From Ectocarpus siliculosus (lineage: Eukaryota > Sar > Phaeophyceae > Ectocarpales > Ectocarpaceae), in assembly GCA_000310025.1 (NCBI GenBank), contig FN649734.1, positions 3,342,729-3,406,728 on the forward strand: DNA of 64,000 nt. Direction: 5' to 3'. Under the pieces are notes generated by a model that did no database searches, was not told the DNA's origin, and worked only from the letters and a program-made list of their open reading frames with translations. The translations under genes and the position numbers were made by a program. Positions 45,366-55,428 of the stretch are shown piece after piece (the stretch's first letter is position 1; the number at the start of each line of letters is the position of its first letter).

Positions 45366-45791
45366 AAACGACTGATGCTCGGCGAGCTGGCGGGGGGGGA
45401 GAAGCCACGTAGGGGGGGACAGGAACAGAACTGGCCGAAGTGTGTGCTCGACGACCTGAAGGCCTTCGGGGCCGACCACGGATCTACGAAAACCGACCCA
45501 AGTTGTCTCGGAATTCCCGTACCGAAAGACACGGCACCGAAGTCAAGGTGGACGGAAGCCGCGAAGGTGGAGGGGGGAGTACCCTGGCATGCGGCGGTGC
45601 TGCAGGGAGCTGAGAGGTTCATGACCTCCTGGCACGAGAAGGAAGAAGAGGCCAGCCGACAACGAGCGCTCAAACGAAACCACAAGCCAACAACCAATGG
45701 GGCGGGAGGGGGGGAGGAGACGGACGAGACGGCGAGGGAAGAAAGCAAACGAGAAGAGACGGACCGAGTGGCACGACACGTGCCGGATTGA
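45366..45791 (+). mobile_element. Probable 3' fragment of a retrotransposon-type ORF
   Basis: An open frame of ~139 codons has a basic, Trp-containing segment (RRGGQEQNWPKCVLDDLKAF) and a later charged helix (GAERFMTSWHEKEEEASRQR). The first resembles the short region after the RNase H or reverse transcriptase domain of non-LTR (LINE) elements. No reverse transcriptase motif is present in the window, so only a tail fragment would remain. It lies opposite to the pseudogene and directly abuts the MITE-like element. A host gene piece is the alternative. Confidence 0.35.
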
Positions 45792-45989
45792 ATTTCTTTT
45801 CGCCAATTCCCCCCCCCCCAACGCTGCACCATTGCACCAACCCCCCAGTAGTAGTGATTTCGTACCATTACAATGTATCGCTGGTTGGTGGCCATGTTTG
45901 CGTGTTTGCTTGTTCGTTAGTGGTCTCTCCACCGTGTGCCTTGTTCTGCCTCATACTTCCTGTTATTTTCGGCCTGGTCCCTCTTTGTC

Positions 45990-46115
45990 CTCGCCCTTTT
46001 TTTCATTTTATTTTCATTTATTTTCTCTTCTCCTTACGGTTTCCATTTTTTGTTTTTTCTCCTTTTCTTTCTCTTTGTCCTTTTTTTTCTCTCTTTTTTT
46101 CTCTCTTTTTCTGTG
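45990..46115. repeat. Pyrimidine tract
   Basis: About 125 bases of almost pure T and C, within an intron of the pseudogene. Confidence 0.7.
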
Positions 46116-46437
46116 CCAGATGGACTTGTCTCTGCTTGCGTTGTGAAGTACCAAGATTGAACTAAGGGAGTGTGCCTCTTTCTCTCCGGCCCATGATAGA
46201 TAGTGACTGCTAATCTCAGTTGATACCCGCATAGCGTGAAGAGGGAGCGGAGGATCCCAGAATATCTGTCGTTGATTTCTATTGACTTGCGGACCCCTCG
46301 GGGCCAGTTTATTTGAGTGTACCTTTTTAGGGTAAGTTAACCTGTGACCACGGGAATCGACCGCGTCGAGTGTTGGATCAGTACGGACATACGAAGGTAC
46401 TGGGTAGAGAGAGATCGGAACGGTTTTTAATGTGAAG

Positions 46438-46461
46438 ACAACAACAACAACAACAACAACT
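46438..46461. repeat. (CAA)n trinucleotide repeat
   Basis: About eight units of caa/aac. A longer interrupted AAC-rich stretch lies at 48097-48242. Confidence 0.8.
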
Positions 46462-48343
46462 CACCAGTACTGACATATTCACTGTTTCTGCAATCAAGAG
46501 AAGCCCCTCCCTCATGGACGGCAGGATAGCACGAACAGGGGACACATTATTGAGTCACTTTGGGCAACGCAGGAAGGAGCGAGTGGCCATCGGTCGTGTG
46601 GGAACAATGCTCCGTCCTGTCTCGAGGACAGCGTGGTCCATGGTCGAACAGTAAAGGGATGCAAAACATGAGCACGCCCATCCCGTGGGCAGCGCCGGGC
46701 GCATTGAAGCATTCCCAGCTGCGAGCAGGGTAGATGCACGAACGTCGTGAGCCATATCAACGCGGCCGTTGGACGAAGTGCGGAACATGCGGTGGAGCTT
46801 GCCGATGGTATGTATGATATGTGTGTTGCGGCTCTCACCCGTTCTGGGGGCTGGTCAGCTTTTTCTCGGAGAAGTATTCTAAGAGTATCGAAGCCGGCTT
46901 CTAATGCACGGCAATGTCTACCAGAGAAAGACAACAAAAAGGTAAAGAGGCGTGATATTGCTGTGCCTAGCTCACCTCGTGTGGGCATGGTACGTCGGCG
47001 TCGGTGGCTGTGAGTCGGCGTTCGTCGTATCCGGGGATGATCCACCCTCGTCCCCGGTGGTGCTGCTGCTGTGTCAGCCCGCGCTGTTGACGAGCACGTC
47101 CACACGCCCTTCGACAATGAAGTACAGACCACCATCGGGCGCGTCTCCCTCCCTGAAAACACAGGTATGACGGAAAGAGGACCCCAAAAAAGACAAAAAT
47201 AAGGGTAAAAAAATGGAAGACGGCGACCAACAGCGAAAGCGACAACAGCAACAATAGGAACAACTTCGATTAACGCCTGTCTACATGTATACCCCAAGAA
47301 TATCGCCAGTGAATACCGAGACCACACAGGGGGGAGGGGTGGTGACGAACGATGCGCTAAGCAGAGAAACAAAGATAGATATGCTTCGTAACGTCGAGCG
47401 ACAACAGAACTAAATGCAACAACCGCAACAGAGACAACGACAACACATTCCTTTTACCTGAAGACAAACTCCCCGGGCGGGTACTCGGTGGTCTTGAGGT
47501 GGTCCAGAAGAAGATCCTCGAAGTCCGACATGTCAAGCCCGTCCTCCTCCCCCACAGCCGCCCTTTCCGCCTCCTCCGGCTCGTACTCGTGCTCCTCCAT
47601 TGCCGTGGACAATGGCGCCAACGTCGTAGTGCCATTACTGCGGTTGCTGTGGCTGTTGTTCCCAGGACCGATGTCGCCGCCGGTGGTGGTGGTGGTGGTA
47701 GTGAGAGGGCTGTTGCCGACAGTCTCTCTTTTGCTGCGATCGCACCGCCGCCTGCTACCGTCGCTGCCACTCTCGTGTCTTCGTTGCTACTGCTGCTGCT
47801 GCTGCTGGCGGTTCCCCCGTTACCGCTGTTCTCTTCTCTGGTAGCGGCAGCGGTGGCGTCGATGTGGCCCGGCGGTCTTGATCCCAATGGCCGCCTGCAG
47901 GTTAACAAAAATATGCACACAGCGGAGAAAGTGTGGGGCTCCGGAATGAAACACGCGCGCCAGGGGGTGAGTGCACATTTTGCTGATTACCTTTGGATAT
48001 TGTTCATCGAAGTTTATTCCCAAGGAAGCCGGCACCCTGACCGGCGGCTCTTACGGGGTTCGCACGACGGCGTGTTTTTTTTCCCCACGGATTCTTAATA
48101 CAAAAGCAACAACAATCAGCAACAGGAGCAACAACACCGATATCAACAACCAGCAACGAGATCAACAACCAACAGCAACAACAACAATAACAACAACAAC
48201 AACAACCAGCCACGATATCAACAATATCAGCAACATCAACAACGCAGACCTGAATTTTCTGGCGACAGACACCGGCTCGTCGATAATCCTGCGCTCGTCC
48301 TCGCTCCGGACGCGCTGTGCTCTTCTAGAACTCCCGCGATGTC

Positions 48344-49098
48344 CTGTAAAACGTAGAAATATAATGCTCGCGCAAGGTGGCAGCCAAAGGGCAAGGAGAG
48401 CGCGGGCGGAGTGAAATCGAACCGCAGCTACGTAGGCGAACCTCAAAAACAAGAAGAAAATTGGGTCACTTCATCAAAGTCGGCGTCGACCCGAAGATTG
48501 ACTAGACCACATGATGGGAGGAGAAAAAGCAGGACGAAAATGAAAGAGAAAGAGAAAATGAGTAAGTCTCGCTTGCCGCAAAAACAAATCAAAGGGCCAT
48601 ATTATGGCTCACTGGTAGTGGCCGCCTGACAGAGCAAATGACATCGAAACACAAGGAGCATGCGTACCCCCCACAAAGCGGAAAATGCTGCTTCTACTTC
48701 TTAAAATTGTACTTTCCAATATTATTTTATGGGGAAAACACATAGGATCAAAAACGATTGGGAGCTCCAACTCTTCCTCCAGAAAAAATAAACGCCAACA
48801 GAAAGAGGGAGAGAGAGAGAGAGAGCTCACCGGCCCAGCCCAGCCCAACACCATTCTTCGCAGTACGAGTAGGTTTTCTGGAATCTGAGGGATGACGACG
48901 TCGTGCCCAGTTGGTGTGTGCTTCGGTGGGTTGTGAAATCATTGCGGTCGAAGACGCGGAGGTGGCATAAAAAAATGCTTCACACGATGTTGTCGATCCG
49001 TTTTTCTCCTACAGAAACTTCATGTTACACACCCATATAGACATTTCGGATCAAACATTGAAAATAACAGTATAGTGGTACTTGTATTTTATTCGCGG
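48344..49098. other. No gene seen; may hold 5' exons of the pseudogene
   Basis: Contains a GA-rich run near 48803-48827 and short chance frames only. Confidence 0.35.
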
Positions 49099-49515
49099 AT
49101 GATGGACGCGAGACCGAGAAACCCTTTGTCGGTTCCGCGGAAGAATTTCGTGGAATTGATAGCTGGAGTGGCGTGGCAGAGGTTCACTTTCCCTCACAAA
49201 CCTACGCTTGATGGCTTAGTGTTTGTGGAGCTTCCATATGAATCGAGAGCAATCTACGCCGCGATGTCTTCGGCAATACCTCATAATTCTGTGTACTGTC
49301 GTTGGGAAGGAATTCCGTACGAAAGAGTAGAACGTGTTGTTGCACTTCTCGAGAGTTGCCGATGTTGTCTTATATCGGTGGCAGCACATCGCGCTATCTA
49401 CGCACCTCGTACATGCCCGCTTTCCCGCAAAATACGTGTAACCCCAGGAGGCGAAAACGTGCCCAAATACACGACACACGACGAGGGAGGAATAAAACTT
49501 CTGCTGCTTCATTAG
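49099..49515 (+). CDS. Hypothetical intronless ORF, 138 aa
   Basis: Open frame from tandem ATGs at 49099. It reads MMDARPRNPLSVPRKNFVEL and later WEGIPYERVERVVALL. It has no signal peptide, membrane segment or recognisable domain. Codon choice is less GC-biased than in the spliced genes nearby, so it may be a chance frame or a gene of foreign origin. Confidence 0.3.
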   Translation: MMDARPRNPLSVPRKNFVELIAGVAWQRFTFPHKPTLDGLVFVELPYESRAIYAAMSSAIPHNSVYCRWEGIPYERVERVVALLESCRCCLISVAAHRAIYAPRTCPLSRKIRVTPGGENVPKYTTHDEGGIKLLLLH

Positions 49516-49988
49516 GAGTGCACTGGGCACGCTTCATGACCTATATACATTTTGGTGTCATCTTGTAAAACACCCAGGGGCCGCAAACGCGAATCATTCG
49601 CGAGAAAACAACACGACAGATTTCTTCACCCCCTGTCACCCCGACAGAATTTCCCGCCCCTTGTGTACACGTCACTACATCTGGCGTGTTTCGTTGGATA
49701 CGTACCGAATACGATCGCTCTATCAACACGCCACGAGTGTCGCGAATGAAAGTACAAATGTTGATATCCATCCAAGCCAAAGCGGAAGGCCATGCGCCAC
49801 ATCCAATTTTTCGAACATCATCCGCGAGGAAAACATCGCATGTATTCCATACAAATATTGATTAAAAACCAACAGCAAGTCGTCTATATAGTCAACGCAA
49901 ACAACAACCTATTTCTAAACGCATGCTTTTTAACACGTTGCAGCACGCTGCAGTCGCCTCGATGCACGACTGGCGACCGAGCGGCATC
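49516..49988. other. 3' flank of the DUF288-GT31 gene
   Basis: No gene seen. Moderately AT-rich, in keeping with a 3' UTR and intergenic sequence. Confidence 0.4.
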
Positions 49989-52900
49989 TCAGCATCCTTC
50001 ATGCCCGCAAAACATTGCGTCTTCGTCGGACTTGAAAGCATCACACGGCTGAGGGTGATCCAAGTCGAAGTACGGGCGATCGATGCCCGCACGCACCATC
50101 CCACAAGCGCCGTCATCCACATAGCGAAACAATGAGTCGGTTCCAGCGCCAGACTTCCCCTTTGCTCCCTCCCATAGCTCGGCAATCGAGTCCGGGTAGG
50201 CGTGGTGCACGCCCATGTGCGTCGTACACACGTCGGGATACTGTTCTTTCGGGGAGTCAAGGAGCAGGTCACCCTCGTGGTCCAGCCGGGGATCGTGCAC
50301 CCATTCAACATCTCCCATTCGGTTCAGGGGGTTGCCTTTCGTGAACCACCACGCGGCAGTGACTCCTGCGTGACCACTGCACACTAGATCGGGGGCAGAC
50401 AACACCCGCCCCACCAACGCAGACGACAGCAGGAGGTATGCCTCATCGATCCTCGCCCTCCCCCAAACCTCGCAATACCGGTGTCCGGCGTAGATGTTGA
50501 GTGGCTGCTCTGCTCCAGCAAGGGTCGCGTCCAGCTCGTCCAGGAGGCGCCCAAGACACAGAAAATAGTCGTCGTCCAAGCGGAGGAAGAAGTCGAACGA
50601 AAACTGCTTTGACATCCACCGCATCGCCCACACAAGCTTCAGGGCGAAGTTCATCCCGGGATCGATGTCCATCAAGACTAGATCTCCGTGGACCGCCGAT
50701 TCCTCTTCCAGGGCGGCTGAGGTAGCCTGAGAGTCGGGACCGCTCCCGGCCGGCGCCTCCGTGAAAAAGCGTAGCTCAACGCGATCATCTCCCCACGCCG
50801 ACCACCCAGCCCTTATTGCATCCCGCCTCTCCGATCTGGCAGAGACTACGGCGATGACCAGCAATACGTGAGGCACAGGAAGAGTTGTCCCGCTTCTCTC
50901 GGACAACACTGAGGACTTGTCCGCTTCTCTCCGTCCGGCCAACCTGCCTTTCGCCGGTGCTGGTGCTTGTTCATCAATGGCTATTTTTTGGCGTTCGACC
51001 TGCTCCAAACCATCATAGCCCACATCCCGGAGATCTTTCAGCCAAGCCTGTGCCGCAAGAACGAAGAGATGGTCGAGAGGGTTACAACAAGTCGGGCTAG
51101 AGTATGATGCTGGTATGAAAAATTGTCGGTTTCGCCGTCGGGATATAGAGGGTCGGTCGGTTCGAATTGCAAAACATGATTCTTCGCCAGTGCGAAACAG
51201 CAGTGGGAGGGGGCAGGATGAAAGGTACGTGTGGTATGCAAGTGGAAAGCGTTAGACTACTACCCGACGAGCACCACCCCAACCAAGAGTGTTCTGACTG
51301 CCCCCTTGCTCCACACAGGAGATCGATCTGCTTGCATAGCAGCCCAACACAACGATCAGGGAACAGTCGAGCCTCACCTGTGTCAGCGCGACGTCGTCAC
51401 CCTCAACAATGCCATGCTCGTACATTGTCACAGAAAGGGCCTCAATCCGAGAAGCCTGCGACTCGGGAGAGGCCTGCGCCGAGGCTTCGTCTTCGACGGC
51501 GTGTCGATACTGGAGGAGAAAATCTACAAGCGCCCCGCTCTGTTCGTACAGTGGGAGCTCGGCTTGAAAGTCATCCCGGTAGCTGTTGGGGCCTTCCAGC
51601 TCCTGAAAGAAGCGATTTGCAACGCGTGCAGGGGGGCAATGCCACATGGCGCGAGGGGGGCGGATACACCGCAGTGCTGGTTGCATAGGCATCAAGCAGG
51701 CAAGAAGCGAAAAAAATGGCCAGGACTCCACGGCCGACAAAACCAACTGTGAGCATCAATGCGCTATCTGGCACGAAGAAGACGCACGGATTTCATGACC
51801 CCGGACACAAGAGGCTGGGGGGTGCAACCGATTAGATGTTGGGGATATTCCTCTAGTGATCGACCCCCACAAGTATCGGTACGGTCACAGCACGAACGGG
51901 CCCACACTTGGTGCTGAGATCAAGCCCTTGACCGAGTTTCGTGCGGCGCCAAGACCACGTCATCCCAACCCACGAACACTACATGTATATCTCTATTTCT
52001 GAACATTTCTACTGGATGATCACGAAGACGCGCAGCCTCAGACGTCAACACAGCAACCGTGCAACACGCTGACTCGACATCTCGATGTTGTAAACAGCGT
52101 TCTGCCAAAACAAGAAACACGGGAAAGTTTCTGTCCTCCGGCTCGACCCCGGCATCGAGCAGCGAGGAAATACTTATATTGCACATAGTCGACCATGTTG
52201 TTCGCATGGTGAAAACCGAAAAATGCCGCGTTTCATATCTGCCCCGTGGTGGAGCCCGAAGGCTGTTGTGAGCCATATGCTGTCACGGGGAGAACACTAA
52301 CGATTCGGGTCTACAAACGTCCCCGTCTTACTTGGGGTTCAAACGTCTCCTGCTGCGAGCACTGTAGACTAGACCCTTACCCGCGTAACCCAAGGAGGGG
52401 CAAAGCCGACCACTGCCCCGGCAGACGGGAGCAGCGTTTGTGTGAAATAGCTGCGCCAGATGTCGCTGACCCTCTCGTGCACGGTCACCGGCAGCAGCAT
52501 TCCCCAGAACGCAACCGGGAAGTGGAGGGTCGCCTAATTGATGCCGTGCACAAGCGAGAGGGTTACACGATCCATCTGTCAGCGGGTTTTCCGGCCTGGT
52601 GTTTAGCGTACGGTCGAGCACGCCAGCTTGCACAGCGGCTGTGTCAGTCTTATATCCTGGTTTCTGCCTACAAGTGGAGCTTTTATCGCACGAAACCAAA
52701 CAGCGGCAGCATCCCAGACGACCCTCTGCATGATTTCTGATTTCTTCCTTCATGCCATCCAAACGGGGAATGCTGTTGACGATGGTCAGCCCTATCTCAA
52801 GAACCCGCCCAGGCTTCCCTCCACAAAGTAAATCCTAGAAAAACAGCGGCCTTGATTCCCTGCACTACGCTAGCCCCCAAGGGTGGCTGGGGTTACCTTT

Positions 52901-55428
52901 GCGTTGTACGGCGAAAAGGTCCAGGCGGGGACTAGGCGCAGCGAGCTTCCCGGCAGGGGCGGAGACTCTTCGACGAAGCTCAGCGGCGACCCTCTCGGCG
53001 CGCACGTCATGCGGTAGAGCGCGTCAACATCCGGGTTATTGTCGGCGAGGGCTTGCACCACACCGACGCGCTGCTCGCCGGCCCCGCCACCGCCCATGAC
53101 CACGCCGCACATCGACGAACTCTTGTCTCGGATCTTGGCGGGGGGAAACCCTCTGGGCCAGACGACCCCGGAGGCGCCGAAGCAAGGGTAGGGGTTGTGC
53201 ACGCATGTGGAGGGCCTCGAAAAGAACGATAGCTCGTGCTCGGCCGACGAGGTTTCCGCGAAAGGCACGCCTTCTTCCGGGCGCATGAGAACGTGAGCGT
53301 CGTCCACATCGTAGATTACCTGTCGTAAGAGTTCGGACACGTTTCAGACAAGCTTCGATACGCATCGAAAGGCCGCGAGTTGAGCTGATGTCGTGCCTCT
53401 GTGGTGCAACAGCGAGTTCACGCGCGTAGCCCTGCGCCGTGCTACACACACACAAGACGACATGCATTCGTACTGCTGCAGCAACGATTGGTTCGGACTC
53501 GACCCCGGTTCGAAACCACGATTCATTTCGTGGGGGTGAGAGAGGCTTCAAGCTTTACAGTAAAATATTTATTTGCTGCGCCCGTAAACACGATTTCATG
53601 TAGCTGTCAGGGTCGGTAGCACGAAATACGTACATTGTCCTCACTTCAAGTAACTCGCCACTGGTCCTTTGACACCATCTGCAAACTTCTCTCCATGCCC
53701 ATGTGATATTCAAGTCCCATGCGCTGGTACCGAAGATGTACTAGTCGCGCGAGTAGGCAACAGTATGGGATGGATTGGCGGCCGGCACCACCATGTACCA
53801 TTTCTCACTGACCTTCGCTCCATGATGAATCGCGTACAAGTACCCGATGTTCTTCCGGCCAACGTGGTTCCACGGAATCAGGTCCGTGATGCGGTAGGGC
53901 AACGCCTCTTGGTCGCTTGGGGTCAGGAGTACCACTCCCACCACGTTGTACTCCGTGGGTCCTGACGACGAGGAATTCAGCGGGAAGCAGAACGGCATCG
54001 AAAACTTGAGAAAAGAAAATAAGTGGCAGATTGGTCCAGCGGTTCGTCCACAAGACATACCGTGTCAAATGGTTGCTCCATCTTGAGGGTCCCCTAATGA
54101 CGATTTTCCCAGCGTCGGGCTGTGTGCACAAGGAGCAGCACCAAGTACTTCCGCAACACTATAGTTTTCTGCGTTTATGCCGTGCAACATGTTCCTTTTA
54201 CTACCATTCACTGGCTCACAGTGACCTCGTTGTCTTCAAACGATTGACGGGCAGCAAAAGGACCAGAACGAAATTTGGTGTCCAAAGCTCTCAAAAAGGG
54301 CTCAAGCTGGACATCTAGGCTTACAGCTGCGCCACCCGGGCATTGGCCTACATGGAGGGCACAGGTGTGGGCGCACGTCTCACTGTAGCAGTGAAAAACA
54401 TCACCGAAAGAACAAAATTGATAACGTTTCGGGCCAGAAGCCAACCTCTTCCAGAGGTACAAATACATGCCTCGCCTACTGACGCTCTCTCGGAACGCGT
54501 GCCAATGAGCCGATTCGCGAAAACCGAATTTCTACTGATCGACGATGTTCGACTCTTAACACTGGGTGGTTAGGACCCAGCATGCAAGAGTAAGACGAAA
54601 ACCGCGAACCTGAAACACGAGAGGTACTCGTACAGGTAAGTTCCTGCGACTACTTGAGCAATCTTTGCAACCTGAGCAGTCAACTCCCGTTTCTCCGACA
54701 TCTCCGAACGAAGAGACCATTACACAGCAACCGAATGGTGTTGTCAAAGAGGCATTGACGCAGGCACATCGCTTTGATGTGGGGGAACTGGCCGCTGGCC
54801 GCAACCGCATGAGGTCGGCGACAAATCAAGACAAGAGAGCGCACAAGCTCTGAGCAATGCGGCCGTCCATTCGAAGAACCCTGTACATCCCCGACTACCC
54901 GCCTCTTCAGATTAAGGTGGCTTGCCGGACAACCAATGTCGTATATCTGAACGTCACCACATGAAATCAAACGGCCACTCATGTACCACACGGCCCACCC
55001 ATGCCATGCAGCCGGCACGCACTCAGCAGACACCTCCCGCACAAATTCTCACCGTCTTTGTCGCCGACAACCACTACACACCATTCGCCCAGTTCTGCTA
55101 GCTGCTTCACCGCGTCGGTTGGCTCGTCTGCGGATGCCAGCACCGCCCACCTCTCGCACGTATCTTCCGCAGCTGGCGGCGGGAACAAAGAGGACGGCTC
55201 GACGCTTGGGGGCGTCGTCCTGATTTCCATTCTTGGCCCCGCGTAAGTTCGAACCTTTTCCATGGAGAACATGATGTCGCCGATGGGGGGCGATCCGCAC
55301 GCGCCTGGAGATGTAGGCCGTCGTCGGCTCCTCTTGGAGTAATGAGAGACGAGGAACAAGACGACGGCCAGAGCGGAAACCGTTGCTGCGCCTCGGCGAA
55401 GCACGCCGGTCAGCCGGCAAGCCATCAT
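49989..55428 (-). CDS. STELLO-type DUF288 protein fused to a GT31 glycosyltransferase domain
   Basis: Six exons: 55428-55053, 53961-53813, 53319-52897, 52533-52381, 51602-51378 and 51047-49989. All splice sites are GT-AG, phases agree, and the product is 794 aa. Residues ~14-31 form one membrane anchor (AATVSALAVVLFLVSHY) behind a short N-tail, a type II Golgi topology. DUF288/STELLO landmarks follow: WAVLASADEPTDAVKQLAEL, WCVVVVGDKDG, LIPWNHVGRKNIGYLYAIHH, VIYDVDDAHVL, VVWPRGFPPAKI, ADNNPDVDALYRMT, LLPVTVHERVSDIWRSYFTQ and MYEHGIVEGDDVALTQAWLK. From about residue 500 a GT31 beta-1,3-glycosyltransferase domain begins, with SERRDAIRAGW, the metal-binding FFLRLDDDYFLCL and HMGVHHAYPDS. Exon 6 carries both the end of DUF288 and the whole GT31 domain without interruption, so this is one protein. 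STELLO proteins act in the plant Golgi in cellulose synthase delivery. A role in brown algal wall glycan synthesis is an inference. Confidence 0.85.

Larger units (their letters stand above)
41494..48343 (-). pseudogene. Two cyclic-nucleotide-binding domains plus EF-hands; probable host pseudogene
   Basis: Exons in order: 48343-48250, an unresolved low-complexity exon ending at 47458, 47152-46976, 44543-44447, 43885-43800, 43581-43391, 42929-42688 and 41659-41494. Phases agree across the junctions from 47458 to 41494. The first binding domain runs from YPPGEFVFR through EGDAPDGGLYFIVEGRVDVL to MGPGDFFCEGGVVSAQPRGE. The second runs from LLGPGEAVFRQGDRGSSLFT to SLFGEMALMTAQPRPASVV, which keeps the GE...R phosphate-binding pattern. 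The tail carries EF-hand-type sequence, with loop DLNAVGSVSFQE. Such a protein would link cAMP/cGMP and calcium signals. Damage: an in-frame TGA at 47074-47076, an in-frame TAG at 42718-42720, and one extra base near 41640-41645 that breaks the frame between ELRQVF and AETAKSGTLSLAELK. Exon boundaries remain intact, so decay is recent or these are assembly errors. The 3' end and 5' start are not found. Confidence 0.6.

Noticed and set aside
46512-47372. A 286-codon minus-strand ORF as a separate gene
   Set aside because: It overlaps the phased exon 47152-46976 of the cyclic-nucleotide-binding pseudogene in another frame and shows no domain.
52246-52740. A 164-codon plus-strand ORF
   Set aside because: It is the antisense of DUF288 exon 4 (52533-52381), which has matching splice sites and family motifs.
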